Source: Flavobacteriaceae bacterium MAR_2010_72
Lineage (GTDB): Bacteria > Bacteroidota > Bacteroidia > Flavobacteriales > Flavobacteriaceae
Length of the DNA: 64,000 nucleotides
NCBI GenBank assembly: GCA_003550275.1
Contig: QXCW01000002.1
Span: 496,001 to 560,000 of the forward strand
Reading direction: 5' to 3'
Part shown: positions 1-8,912 of the stretch, piece by piece
How the letters are laid out: every line of letters begins with the position of its first letter
Numbering within the stretch: position 1 is the stretch's first letter
Notes under the pieces: model-generated
Told to the model about the DNA's origin: nothing
The model's database searches: none
Seen by the model: only the letters and a program-made list of their open reading frames with translations
Translations under genes and position numbers: made by a program

Positions 1-707
1 TCTGCACCACCTTCTTCTAATGTGCCATCGGCACCATTATCTCCGTAATTTGTAGTCCAATCATTATCTAATCTAAATTTCATTGCTCCGGCTAATAGAG
101 TTACATAAGATACAATAACATCTGGATTGTTAGTTGAATAGAAAGCTCCATCAAGACCTGCATTCCCCCAGTCATTATAGGCACTACCTACAACACCCCA
201 GTTAGAAACTGTAATGCCGCTTCCACCTGTATCTACTATTTCTGGTAATACTACGGTCAGACTTTGTACACTAGATAAGGTCTCAATAGCGTCATTACCT
301 GCATAAGCTCTTAATCTAAAAAATAATTGTCCTGTATTAGGGTTTTCAGTGTTGGGATCATTATCTAAACCAGCTGTAGTAGCCATAGACATTAGTTTGC
401 CTATAGTTACAGCAATATCATTTCCAGATGTACTTCCAATTACAGTCATATCAGTAAAATCTCCTGAAATAGAACCTTGAAGATCATAAGACACCGCCGT
501 TGGAACATCAAAGTTAACACTGGTCCATGTAAATCGTTCGCCTATATTGGCTGAAGCGGTACTTGTTAATATATATTGCGCTAAAAAGGTGTTTGTAAAG
601 GTAAATTCACCTTGCTCTTGTGCCGTAAAAACCAATTCGTCTTTTTCACAAGAATTGAAGCCTATCAAGGCTAAAATCAGTACTGTTAAAATTTTAATGC
701 TTTTCAT
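1..707 (-). CDS. susE: SusE-family outer-membrane lipoprotein (3' end outside window)
   Basis: This gene starts at the ATG at 705-707 on the minus strand and stays open to the left edge, so only its first 235 codons are visible. The start of the protein is a lipoprotein signal, with a hydrophobic stretch followed by the lipobox GFNSC (Cys20). It is followed by an Ig-like SusE-type domain (about residues 24-130) and then Thr/Gly/Asp-rich sequence typical of the starch-binding domains of SusE/SusF. It lies 15 bp downstream of susD in the same direction, as is usual in alpha-glucan loci. The expected role is surface glycan binding next to the SusCD importer; it should have no catalytic function. 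The truncation comes from the window edge and says nothing about the gene. Assignment as SusE rather than SusF is inferred from position and the N-terminal domain. Confidence 0.8.
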   Translation of the reverse strand, partial: MKSIKILTVLILALIGFNSCEKDELVFTAQEQGEFTFTNTFLAQYILTSTASANIGERFTWTSVNFDVPTAVSYDLQGSISGDFTDMTVIGSTSGNDIAVTIGKLMSMATTAGLDNDPNTENPNTGQLFFRLRAYAGNDAIETLSSVQSLTVVLPEIVDTGGSGITVSNWGVVGSAYNDWGNAGLDGAFYSTNNPDVIVSYVTLLAGAMKFRLDNDWTTNYGDNGADGTLEEGGA

Positions 708-722
708 TATGTATTTTTTTAA

Positions 723-2336
723 TTAATAACCAGGGTTTTGTTGTAAGTTAGGATTTGCACTCAAATCAGAAGTTGGGATAGGGAAAACATCTCTAAAGGC
801 TTCAGTTGTTGTACCATTTTGTACATTGCCTTTCCATGGCCATATGCCACTTGATGAGAATTTCCCAAAACGAATTAGGTCGGTACGTCTATGACATTCC
901 CAATAAAGTTCTCTAGATCTTTCGTCTAGAATGAAATCTAAATTCAATTCAGACGGTGTAATATTTCCAGAAGTATCGCCATAAGCTCTTACTCGTAATT
1001 GATTAATATATCCAACAGCAGTATTGGCATCTCCACCACCACCTCTAAGATGTGCTTCAGCATAAATTAAATAGGCATCGGCCAATCGAAATAAAGGGAA
1101 GTCAGTATCTGGAAAATTACCAGAAGTATCAGATCCAGGATTTCCGTTTCTATCTACATTTTTATATTTAGCAATAGCATAGCCGTCTGTAAACTTTGAA
1201 ATATTAGGAATCTCTAGGGACTGACCATTAGTGTAAAATAACTCTCGACCATCTGGTGAATTTTCCATTCCTGGAAATTTTTCAACAAAGGTTTTAGTAG
1301 TTCTCACACCGGCCCAACCGCTACTAACTCCAAATTCTGAAAGCGGCATACTGCCACCAACTGGTGCATGAACCAAAAAAGTCATGCCACCAAAGGCCTG
1401 TGTACGTAAACCGTCAAAAGCTATTGGAAAAACAATTTCATTTGACAAATGATTGTCTGCTAAAAATAAATGTTTGTAATCACTTTCTAAAGCATATTGA
1501 TTGGAACCAATTACTTTTTCTGCTTGAATTCTCGCATCTGCATATCGAGGAGTTCCAGTATAAACCTCAGCATTTAAATATAATTTTGCTAATAGCATCC
1601 AAACGGCTGCTTTATCTGCTCTGGCATATTCATTTTGTCCTGGTGCAGGTAATTCGCCCTCTATGGCGGTCAATTCAGATTCTAAATAAGCAAAAAGGTC
1701 AGGGCCATTAGTTTGTTTAGGTAAAAACGCACCAACAATATCTTCATCGGTTACAAAAGGTACATTTCTATAAAAGTCTAACGCATGCGAGTAGCTTAAG
1801 GCCCTCATAAAACGGGCTTCGGCTCTGTAAGTTTGAATTTCTGCTTTTAAACTGGCATCAACTCCTCGAGCACTTAATTTATCATCGGTTGTTTGTCTAA
1901 TAAACTCATTGGCCAAACTAACTTGGTAAATGATCCTGTCATACATGGTTCTGATAAACTCATTGCCAGCAGTCCAGTTTTGATAGTGCAAATCTTTAAT
2001 AGTACCATCGTTCCATCCAATTAACGCCTCATCGGTAGTTAATTGTTGTAGTTTCCAATACAAACGTAAATAGTTTGAGAAACCTTCATCCAAACCAGCT
2101 AAATCAGGATTACCTGCAGGGCCTTGTTGACCACTTACTGCAATACCGGCGTAAATTTTTGCTAGAAATGCTTTATAAGAAGTCGGGTCTTCAAAAACTG
2201 TAGCAGATGTTTCTTGATTTATTGGCCTTAAATCATCAATTTCACTTGTGCAGGAAATGACAAAAGACACGCAACAAAATAAAAACAGTGCTTTTTTAAA
2301 ATTGTTCAACATAACTTTGTTCTTTTTATAGTTCAT
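723..2336 (-). CDS. susD: SusD/RagB-family nutrient-binding outer-membrane lipoprotein
   Basis: This 537-residue protein has the length and features of the SusD family: a lipoprotein signal ending in VISC (Cys29), helical TPR-like segments (RAEARFMRALSYSHALDFYR; LFRLADAYLIYAEAHLRGGG) and the family's C-terminal region around LDERSRELYWECHRRTDLIRFG. SusD proteins form the lid of the SusC channel and bind oligosaccharides at the cell surface. The gene sits 7 bp downstream of susC and 15 bp upstream of susE, so the three are probably one transcript. A second ATG at 2312 (Met9, starting MLNNFKK) gives a more compact signal peptide and may be the real start. The preference for alpha-glucans is inferred from the GH13 and GH65 genes next door. 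Confidence 0.93.
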   Translation of the reverse strand: MNYKKNKVMLNNFKKALFLFCCVSFVISCTSEIDDLRPINQETSATVFEDPTSYKAFLAKIYAGIAVSGQQGPAGNPDLAGLDEGFSNYLRLYWKLQQLTTDEALIGWNDGTIKDLHYQNWTAGNEFIRTMYDRIIYQVSLANEFIRQTTDDKLSARGVDASLKAEIQTYRAEARFMRALSYSHALDFYRNVPFVTDEDIVGAFLPKQTNGPDLFAYLESELTAIEGELPAPGQNEYARADKAAVWMLLAKLYLNAEVYTGTPRYADARIQAEKVIGSNQYALESDYKHLFLADNHLSNEIVFPIAFDGLRTQAFGGMTFLVHAPVGGSMPLSEFGVSSGWAGVRTTKTFVEKFPGMENSPDGRELFYTNGQSLEIPNISKFTDGYAIAKYKNVDRNGNPGSDTSGNFPDTDFPLFRLADAYLIYAEAHLRGGGGDANTAVGYINQLRVRAYGDTSGNITPSELNLDFILDERSRELYWECHRRTDLIRFGKFSSSGIWPWKGNVQNGTTTEAFRDVFPIPTSDLSANPNLQQNPGY

Positions 2337-2343
2337 TTTTATT

Positions 2344-5247
2344 TTAAAAATTAAAGTTTAATCCTAACACAAAAGTTCTTGGTTTAGGGTAAACATTGTT
2401 ATCTACACCACTGGCAATTTCAGGGTCTAATCCTGAATAATTAGTTACCGTAAAGACATTTTGCGCTGTTAATGAAGCGCGTAGCTTTACTTTTTCAAAT
2501 GGAATATTATAGCCTAATGAGACGTTGTCTAGTTTCATAAAAGAGGCATTTTCAACATACAAATCTGAAAATTGTTGATTGGTTTGAAAACCTGTTTCTA
2601 ATGCATGAGTGCTTCCGTTACCATAATGTAGATTACCTACTTGAACTAACATCGCATCGGCGTAACCATTTGCAGACCTAAAGTTGTTGTACATGTAATT
2701 ACCCAAGCTACCTCTAAACGTAAAACTAAAGTCTAAATTTTTGTAATTCATGTTTGAAGTGAATCCAAAAAAGGCTGCAGGTGTTGGTGATTGAAACCTA
2801 TATTTATCACTATCATTAATTGTGTTATCACCATTTAGGTCTACATAAACACCTTCTAAAGGGTTGCCGTTGGCATCAACAATTTGCTTAAAGACGTAGA
2901 AACTGTTGGGTTCAGCACCCAATGAATGTATTTGAATAAGGTTACCTACACCTCCAGAAAGTCCAGGGCCCGTTGGTGTGCCAGGGAAATCAGGGTTGTT
3001 AGCCAAAGTTAGTTTGGTAACCTCCACATCGCTTAATGTAAAGTTAGCACTCACATCCCAAGAGAAATTGTCGTTTTGGAAAGGTGTGACATTAACACCA
3101 AACTCAATTCCTTTACTCACTGTTTCACCAACATTTTGATCTAAAAAGTTTTCTAGGTTACTACCAGCGGGTACTTGGGTGTATTGTAAAAGGTCTTTAT
3201 TTTTTCTGTAATACAGGTCTAGTGTACCTGTAATTCTATTTTTGAAAAGGCCATAATCTAAACCAACGTTATACATGCTAGCCTCTTCCCATTTAAGACC
3301 TTCATTATAGCCCTCTGGCCTAATGGTATTAACAAATTCATTTCCAAATTGGTATTGTGATTTGTCATCACCTTGTGAATAGAGACCTAAATAAGGGAAA
3401 GCCCCTCCAACATCTTGCTGTCCGGTAATCCCCCAACTTAAACGAACTTTTAAATTAGAAATGGTTTTTGAGTTTTTAAGAAAATCTTCTTCAGAAGCCA
3501 ACCATGAAAAAGCGGCAGAAGGGAAGTCGGCATTTCTATTCGCTTTAGAAAAGCGGGAAGAAATATCACGTCTATAAGTTGCGGTAAAAATATATTTGCG
3601 ATCGAGTGTAAAATTTGCTCTTGCAAAATAGGACTCTAAAATTAACTGAAACGGAATAGGAATGTTATCTATAGATATGCCAGTTGCTGTGTCAAGATTA
3701 GTGTTTCTATTAATATTATAAAACCTTTGGTAGGTATGGCCTGCAGTGATATCAATACCAGTTATTAAAGATTCAAATTCCTTTTTGTAATTAAAATAAA
3801 AATCCAATAACCTGTTTTTATTAACGCCACTATAGGTGCCTTGGCTAGGTAATTGTCCGGCACTTAAATTGTTAAAGCCAGCAGTACTATTTGAAAAATA
3901 ACGACCGTCGTATTCTTCATAATCAAAACCAGCATTTACATTTAATCGTAATTCTGGAAGAAAATGGAACTTATAATCTAATTGAATATTAGAAATATTA
4001 CGTTTAGCCCGTTGTCTATTGTCATTTAATAATAATAAGGACAGTGGATTTCTAGGCGCTAAATCTCTAACAGTGCCATCGGCATCTTCAAATTCAAAAT
4101 AGCCGCCCCAAGAGCCTTCAACAGGCCGAGTTGGGTCAAAAAACACCGCACTTCCTATAGCACCTTCATTGGCAAAGCGGTTATCGACCAAACTTCCTTT
4201 AGACGTCACATTAAGCTTTAAATGGTCTTCTAAAAACCGATGCTCAAAATTAACATTAACTGCATTTCTTCTATATTGAGAAGTTTTTAGGATACCATTT
4301 TGGTTAGATAGGTTGTAATTGGCTCTAATAGATCCATTCTCAAATCCTTTGCTAATGGTTAAATCATGAATACCGCCTTCGGCATTTTCATAAATCTGAT
4401 CTTGCCAATCGGTATTGGCATTACCTAATAGGTTTTCGTTACCGCCATTGTCTAGGATATACTGTCTAAACTGCTCGGCATTAAAAACATCTACTTTATC
4501 AGTCAATCGGCCTACAGAGGCTTGTAGATTGTATTCCACACTTAAAGGAGCCTTTGATTTTCCTTTTTTGGTTGTAATAATTACCACACCTGCTGTTGCT
4601 CTAGAACCATAAATAGCAGTAGCAGAGGCATCTTTTAATACGGTGTAGCTTTCAATTTCGTTAGGATTAATAGCATTTAAGCTATTTCCGCTTAATGGGA
4701 TTCCATCAACAACAATCAAAGGGCTATTGTTCGCACTTAAAGAACCACCATTTCTAATTCTAATTTCGGCACCTGATCCTGGCGAGCCAGATGAAGAGGT
4801 AATTCGTACACCAGCCGACTTACCAGCAAGTAGGTTTTCAGGAGACACTATAGCCCCTTTATTAAATTCTTCCGAATCAATTCGATCTAATGATCCAGTG
4901 GCATCTTTCACGGTTGTAGAGCCGTATCCTATGATGACCACTTCATCTAATTGTGCCGTATCCTGACGGAGAATAACGTTTAAGGTTGGCTGACCATTAT
5001 AGGTGAGCTCCTGTGTTGTAAATCCCAAATAGGAAAACACGATAATATCACCGGTTTTAGCACTAATTGAATAATTACCATCAAAATCGGTTGATGCTCC
5101 AGTTGTTGTACCCTTTATTATGACATTTACGCCAGGTAAGGGAATGTTAGCTTCATCTGTTACGGTTCCTGTTACTGTTGCTTGTGCAAATAGTGAAACA
5201 GGAACTAAAAATACAAGTAACAAAAAGCTATTTAAAAATGTTTTCAT
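2344..5247 (-). CDS. susC: SusC/RagA-family TonB-linked outer-membrane transporter
   Basis: This 967-residue protein begins with a Sec signal peptide (to about residue 22, ending FAQ), then a carboxypeptidase-regulatory-like domain (ATVTGTVTDEANIPLPGVNV, about 23-100), a plug domain with the SusC signature region (DEVVIIGYGSTTVKDATGSL, continuing to VLKDASATAIYGSRATAGVV), and a C-terminal 22-strand-type beta barrel ending in LGLNFNF. With SusD it forms the energy-dependent importer for large maltodextrins across the outer membrane. It is first in a leftward susC-susD-susE unit, divergent from the LacI-type regulator. The 290-bp region upstream holds a LacI-type palindrome and an inverted repeat that probably set its expression. 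Confidence 0.95.
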   Translation of the reverse strand: MKTFLNSFLLLVFLVPVSLFAQATVTGTVTDEANIPLPGVNVIIKGTTTGASTDFDGNYSISAKTGDIIVFSYLGFTTQELTYNGQPTLNVILRQDTAQLDEVVIIGYGSTTVKDATGSLDRIDSEEFNKGAIVSPENLLAGKSAGVRITSSSGSPGSGAEIRIRNGGSLSANNSPLIVVDGIPLSGNSLNAINPNEIESYTVLKDASATAIYGSRATAGVVIITTKKGKSKAPLSVEYNLQASVGRLTDKVDVFNAEQFRQYILDNGGNENLLGNANTDWQDQIYENAEGGIHDLTISKGFENGSIRANYNLSNQNGILKTSQYRRNAVNVNFEHRFLEDHLKLNVTSKGSLVDNRFANEGAIGSAVFFDPTRPVEGSWGGYFEFEDADGTVRDLAPRNPLSLLLLNDNRQRAKRNISNIQLDYKFHFLPELRLNVNAGFDYEEYDGRYFSNSTAGFNNLSAGQLPSQGTYSGVNKNRLLDFYFNYKKEFESLITGIDITAGHTYQRFYNINRNTNLDTATGISIDNIPIPFQLILESYFARANFTLDRKYIFTATYRRDISSRFSKANRNADFPSAAFSWLASEEDFLKNSKTISNLKVRLSWGITGQQDVGGAFPYLGLYSQGDDKSQYQFGNEFVNTIRPEGYNEGLKWEEASMYNVGLDYGLFKNRITGTLDLYYRKNKDLLQYTQVPAGSNLENFLDQNVGETVSKGIEFGVNVTPFQNDNFSWDVSANFTLSDVEVTKLTLANNPDFPGTPTGPGLSGGVGNLIQIHSLGAEPNSFYVFKQIVDANGNPLEGVYVDLNGDNTINDSDKYRFQSPTPAAFFGFTSNMNYKNLDFSFTFRGSLGNYMYNNFRSANGYADAMLVQVGNLHYGNGSTHALETGFQTNQQFSDLYVENASFMKLDNVSLGYNIPFEKVKLRASLTAQNVFTVTNYSGLDPEIASGVDNNVYPKPRTFVLGLNFNF

Positions 5248-5286
5248 AGACTATTTCTAAAGTTAATTGCTTGAGTTAATTAGTTA

Positions 5287-5301
5287 TATATTTTCACTTC
5301 T
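5287..5301 (+). repeat. 15-nt motif shared with the region before the permease gene
   Basis: The 15-mer TATATTTTCACTTCT occurs here, 40 bp upstream of susC, and again at 6641-6655, 61 bp upstream of the permease gene. Relative to the gene it precedes it is antisense here and sense there. Two copies in the two control regions flanking the regulator gene suggest a shared regulatory element, though an AT-rich coincidence cannot be excluded. Confidence 0.35.
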
Positions 5302-5340
5302 GTTGTTAAATCTATATAAAATTTAGGTATATTAAGGACT

Positions 5341-5357
5341 GACAATTTATTATTGTC
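5341..5357. promoter_or_regulatory. Inverted repeat beside the LacI-type operator
   Basis: GACAAT and ATTGTC form a perfect 6-bp inverted repeat with a 5-nt spacer in the susC/lacI intergenic region. It is 3 bp from the LacI-type palindrome. It may be a second protein-binding site or a hairpin in the susC leader; its role is not known. Confidence 0.4.
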
Positions 5358-5360
5358 CAG

Positions 5361-5374
5361 CGAAAACGTTTGCG
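5361..5374. promoter_or_regulatory. Predicted LacI-family operator for the maltodextrin locus
   Basis: The 14-mer CGAAAACGTTTGCG is a palindrome around a central CG, with only one mismatched pair (position 3 against 12). The core AAACGTTT with a central CpG is the classic shape of LacI/GalR-family operators. It lies 114 bp upstream of susC and 164 bp upstream of the gene for the LacI-type regulator, so the regulator probably controls the susCDE unit and perhaps itself. I found no second intergenic copy in the window; the only other AAACGTTT I noticed is inside the sulfatase gene. Confidence 0.6.
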
Positions 5375-5433
5375 TGTTGAAAACTTTTTTTTAGATTGGT
5401 CGGAATTCAGAAAAGATACTCAAAAAATACGAA

Positions 5434-5463
5434 TTTGACAATAAAACTATAATACTACCTTTA
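5434..5463 (+). promoter_or_regulatory. Candidate -33/-7 promoter for the LacI-type regulator
   Basis: TTTG at 5434-5437 is followed after 18 bp by TACCTTTA at 5456-5463, close to the Bacteroidota consensus TTTG ... TAnnTTTG (last base differs). The start site would be near 5470, leaving a leader of about 68 nt before the ATG at 5538. The predicted operator lies about 60 bp upstream of the -33 element. Confidence 0.4.
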
Positions 5464-5537
5464 TGATGTTATTTTTGTAATAAAAAAATAGGTTTTAGTA
5501 AAATGTGAAGGCTCATAAAATTTAATTAATAGCAAAA

Positions 5538-6581
5538 ATGAAACGAAAAATAACCTTAAAACAGATTGCCAGAGAGCTTGATGTTTCTATATCTACAGTT
5601 TCCAAAGCCTTAAAAAATAGTCATGAAATTAGTCAGGACACACGTGATAAAGTCCAGGCCTTTGCTAAACTTTATAATTACCGTCCCAATAATATTGCAT
5701 TAAGTTTAAAGAATAGAAAAACAAAAACAATCGGTATCATGATTCCGGAAATCGTGCATCACTTCTTTTCAAAAGTGATCAAAGGGATTGAGTTGGTTGC
5801 CAATAAAAGAGGCTATAATGTTATTGTTGGGTTGTCAAATGAATCTTTTGACAAAGAGGTTATAAACATGGAAATGCTAGCTAATGGCAGTATAGACGGG
5901 TTTATTCTTTCTATTTCCAAAGAAACACTATTGCAGCAGGACTATCACCATTTTAATGAAACCATTAACCAGGGAATGCCAATTGTGATGTTTGACAGGG
6001 TTGTTGACGAAATTCAATGTGACAAAGTTATTGTAGATGATTTAAATGGAGCAAAAAAAGCCGTTTTGAAATTATTAAAAACAGGGTGTAAACAAATTGC
6101 AATCATCACTACCAATGATTATTTAAGTATTGGAAAGTTAAGAACCGAAGGCTATGTCCAAGCTCTTGAAGAATTTAACATTAAGCCCAATCCGTCTCTA
6201 ATTTTAAAGATTGAAGACAAATTATTGAGTGATGAAAATGTTGATGAGCTTGAAAAGGAATTGATGCAATTATTTAGTGACAACAGTATAGACGGTATTT
6301 TTGCCGTGAATGAGCTATATGCTGTTACTGCAATGAAAGTTGCTCGTCGTCTTGGGCTTATAGTCCCTAACGATATACAAGTCATTAGCTTTAGTGATGG
6401 CGTACTTTCTAAACACTCAACACCTAGTTTAACTACTGTAAGTCAGCATGGACAGGAAATGGGAGAAAAGGCCGCCGAGTTGCTGATTAATAGGTTAGAA
6501 AACGAAGAAGACAGAGATGTAGAGCATTATGAAACCGTAGTTATAGAAACTGAACTTATTGAGCGAGACTCAACTAAATAG
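5538..6581 (+). CDS. LacI-family transcriptional regulator of the alpha-glucan locus
   Basis: The 347-residue protein has the standard LacI/GalR layout. An N-terminal helix-turn-helix (ITLKQIARELDVSISTVSKALK, residues 4-25) and hinge helix (NNIALSLKNRKT) are followed by a periplasmic-binding-protein-like sensor (TIGIMIPEI onward) with the usual domain-end motif around TTVSQHGQEMGEKAAELLINRL. It lies divergent from susC and upstream of the permease, beta-phosphoglucomutase and maltose phosphorylase genes, so it most likely senses maltose or a derivative and controls both arms. The near-palindrome at 5361-5374 is the obvious candidate binding site. Many Bacteroides starch loci use SusR instead; a LacI-type regulator is the arrangement seen in Flavobacteriia. 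The effector is not visible from sequence. Confidence 0.92.
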   Translation: MKRKITLKQIARELDVSISTVSKALKNSHEISQDTRDKVQAFAKLYNYRPNNIALSLKNRKTKTIGIMIPEIVHHFFSKVIKGIELVANKRGYNVIVGLSNESFDKEVINMEMLANGSIDGFILSISKETLLQQDYHHFNETINQGMPIVMFDRVVDEIQCDKVIVDDLNGAKKAVLKLLKTGCKQIAIITTNDYLSIGKLRTEGYVQALEEFNIKPNPSLILKIEDKLLSDENVDELEKELMQLFSDNSIDGIFAVNELYAVTAMKVARRLGLIVPNDIQVISFSDGVLSKHSTPSLTTVSQHGQEMGEKAAELLINRLENEEDRDVEHYETVVIETELIERDSTK

Positions 6582-6640
6582 TAGAGACTAAAATTATTTA
6601 AATAAAAAACTTTAGTTATATTTACGGCTGATTCAAAACT

Positions 6641-6655
6641 TATATTTTCACTTCT
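6641..6655 (+). repeat. Second copy of the 15-nt motif TATATTTTCACTTCT
   Basis: This is identical to 5287-5301 in the susC/lacI control region. Here it lies between the lacI-type gene and the permease gene, 8 bp upstream of a perfect inverted repeat. TATATTTT at its start could also serve as a weak -7 element, but no TTG sits at the expected distance. Confidence 0.35.
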
Positions 6656-6663
6656 ACAATAAG

Positions 6664-6689
6664 TTTTGATAAGAAATAGCTTATCAAAA
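6664..6689. promoter_or_regulatory. Perfect 10-bp inverted repeat before the permease gene
   Basis: TTTTGATAAG (6664-6673) and CTTATCAAAA (6680-6689) match perfectly around a 6-nt spacer, ending 26 bp before the permease ATG at 6716. No T-run follows, so it is unlikely to be a terminator for the regulator gene. It could be a repressor or activator site, or a leader hairpin controlling the downstream catabolic operon. Its sequence differs from the LacI-type site at 5361. Confidence 0.5.
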
Positions 6690-6715
6690 TAGTATCAATC
6701 TAATTATATACTATA

Positions 6716-8227
6716 ATGAAAAAGCGCAAGCTAGGTTTTTGGGAAATTTGGAATATGAGTTTCGGATTTCTTGGGATCCAATTCGGATTTGCCTTACAAA
6801 ATGCAAATACCTCTAGAATATTTGAGACACTTGGTGCCCAAGTTGATGAGTTGGCGGTGTATTGGTTAGCAGCTCCGTTAACAGGTTTAATCGTGCAACC
6901 TATAGTAGGTTATTTTAGTGATAGAACTTGGCATAAAACACTTGGTCGCCGTCGTCCCTATTTTTTAGTAGGTGCCATACTGGCCTCTATCGCGTTATGC
7001 TTAATGCCAAATTCTCCAATACTATGGATGGCTATTGGTGTATTGTGGATCATGGATGCTTCCATAAATATCACGATGGAACCTTTTAGAGCTTTTGTTG
7101 GAGACAACTTACCTGATAGACAACGCACATTAGGATTTGCCATGCAAAGCTTTTTTATAGGTATTGGAGGTTTTGTAGGATCGTCCCTTCCTTATGTGTT
7201 TTCGCACTGGTTCAATATAAGTAGTACAGCAGCCAAAGGAGTTATACCCGATACCGTGAAATATTCGTTTTACTTTGGGGCCATTGCATTTTTTCTTGCC
7301 GTGTTATGGACGGTTGTAAAATCTAAAGAATATACTCCCGAAGAATTTGAAGCTTTTGAAAAAGCGAATCAATTGAAACAAAACGATTCCGAATCTCAAA
7401 AAGAAGTTACTACAAAAAAACAGTCAACCATAGGAATAGTAATGCTGTTAATAGGATTATTGATGACCATGGGCATTGTCTATTATAGTTTAAAAAAGGA
7501 CTTATACATTTTAAGTCTTGGAATTGCAATTGTTGGTTTTTTATTTGTCATGGCTTCTAGTTTGAGAAAGCTTAATAAGAATAATGGCTTTGTAGATATT
7601 ATGACTGATCTCTTACGAATGCCGACCACCATGAAGCAATTAGCACCCGTTCAATTTTTCTCATGGTTTGCGATGTTTTCAATGTGGATTTATGCAACGT
7701 CAGGGGTCACTAGCCATATTTATGGAACCTCAGATACAACCTCCAGCTTATACAATGAAGGTGCCGATTGGGTAGGATTTTTAATGGGTATCAAATTTCT
7801 GGTAGCAGCACTGGTCGCATTTTTGATTCCTATTTTGGCTAAAGTCACCAACAGAAAAGTAGCGCATTTAATATGCCTATCATGCGGAGGCTTAGGTCTA
7901 ATTTCTTTTTATTTTATTTCTAACCCAGACTATTTATTAGTATCAATGATAGGAATTGGAATTGCATGGGCCTCTATTTTATCGGTTCCATACGCCCTAT
8001 TAACTAGCGCCTTACCATTAAGTAAAATGGGATATTATATGGGCGTTTTTAATTTTTTTATAGTAATACCTCAAATTGTGGCGGCATCGCTTTTAGGGTT
8101 TATGTTAAATAATTTTTTTAATAATGAGCCTATATATGCACTTATAGTTGGAGGTATTTCCATGATTCTATCAGGATTATTAACTTTAGCAGTAACAGAC
8201 AAACCAACAATACAGATTGATGAGTAA
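6716..8227 (+). CDS. GPH/SLC45-like MFS sugar permease (probable maltose uptake)
   Basis: The 503-residue protein has about 12 hydrophobic segments and the GPH/SLC45-like signature around DRTWHKTLGRRRPYFLVGA (residues 70-90), typical of sucrose/maltose cation symporters. It should move maltose or short maltodextrins from the periplasm to the cytoplasm. A charged central loop (about residues 205-235, KSKEYTPEEFEAFEKANQ onward) separates the two halves. The gene is 134 bp downstream of the regulator, with its own control region carrying a perfect inverted repeat, and it overlaps the beta-phosphoglucomutase gene. That tight link to maltose phosphorolysis is the main reason to infer maltose as substrate. 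Confidence 0.88.
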   Translation: MKKRKLGFWEIWNMSFGFLGIQFGFALQNANTSRIFETLGAQVDELAVYWLAAPLTGLIVQPIVGYFSDRTWHKTLGRRRPYFLVGAILASIALCLMPNSPILWMAIGVLWIMDASINITMEPFRAFVGDNLPDRQRTLGFAMQSFFIGIGGFVGSSLPYVFSHWFNISSTAAKGVIPDTVKYSFYFGAIAFFLAVLWTVVKSKEYTPEEFEAFEKANQLKQNDSESQKEVTTKKQSTIGIVMLLIGLLMTMGIVYYSLKKDLYILSLGIAIVGFLFVMASSLRKLNKNNGFVDIMTDLLRMPTTMKQLAPVQFFSWFAMFSMWIYATSGVTSHIYGTSDTTSSLYNEGADWVGFLMGIKFLVAALVAFLIPILAKVTNRKVAHLICLSCGGLGLISFYFISNPDYLLVSMIGIGIAWASILSVPYALLTSALPLSKMGYYMGVFNFFIVIPQIVAASLLGFMLNNFFNNEPIYALIVGGISMILSGLLTLAVTDKPTIQIDE

Positions 8228-8876
8228 AAAAGGATTCATATTTGACCTCGATGGGGTTATAGTAGATACCGCCAAATATCATTTTTTGGCTTGGAAAAAA
8301 TTAGCCAATAGTGTTGGTGTAGATTTTACAGAAGCCCAAAACGAACAATTAAAAGGCGTGAGTAGGAAGAAATCGTTAGAACAAATTTTGGAATGGGGAG
8401 ATAAATCACTTTCTGAAGAAGAGTTTATAGAACTCATGATGTTGAAAAATGATGATTATTTAAGCTATGTGGATAAAATGGATGAAAATGAAATTCTTCC
8501 TGATGTTCCAAAAATTTTAAATTTTCTAATGGCTGAAGGATACCCAATAGCTTTAGGATCGGCCAGTAAAAATGCACGTAATATTTTAGAAAAAGTGAAC
8601 CTCTTGTCTTGCTTTAATACCATTGTAGACGGGAATAGCGTAGCCAAAGGGAAACCAAATCCCGAAGTATTTTTTAAAGCCGCAAAAGCACTACATGTAG
8701 CGCCAAAAGATTGTATCGTTTTTGAAGATGCCCGTGCAGGAATTAAAGCGGCAAATCTCGCAGGAATGATTTCTATAGGAATAGGAGATAGAGATGTACT
8801 TCACGAAGCCGACTATATCTTTAATGACTTTACCGAAATTTCAATCGATTTTATAAAATCACTAATAAGTAAATAA
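8220..8876 (+). CDS. pgmB: Beta-phosphoglucomutase (HAD superfamily)
   Basis: This enzyme converts beta-glucose-1-phosphate, the product of maltose phosphorylase, to glucose-6-phosphate. The N-terminus shows the HAD motif FDLDGVIVDTAKYHF with nucleophile Asp9 and acid/base Asp11, followed by the beta-PGM cap (FTEAQNEQLKGVSRKKSLEQIL), the motif II region ALGSASKNA, the motif III Lys in KGKPNPEVF, and motif IV in VFEDARAGIKAA. An in-frame TTG lies at 8217, but the ATG at 8220 is the better start and gives a protein of 218 residues. It overlaps the permease gene by 8 bp, which indicates translational coupling, and the maltose phosphorylase gene follows 36 bp later. Confidence 0.93.
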   Translation: MSKKGFIFDLDGVIVDTAKYHFLAWKKLANSVGVDFTEAQNEQLKGVSRKKSLEQILEWGDKSLSEEEFIELMMLKNDDYLSYVDKMDENEILPDVPKILNFLMAEGYPIALGSASKNARNILEKVNLLSCFNTIVDGNSVAKGKPNPEVFFKAAKALHVAPKDCIVFEDARAGIKAANLAGMISIGIGDRDVLHEADYIFNDFTEISIDFIKSLISK

Positions 8877-8912
8877 CTTTTTTCTGTCTAACAGAAGCAA
8901 TACCAACTAGTA

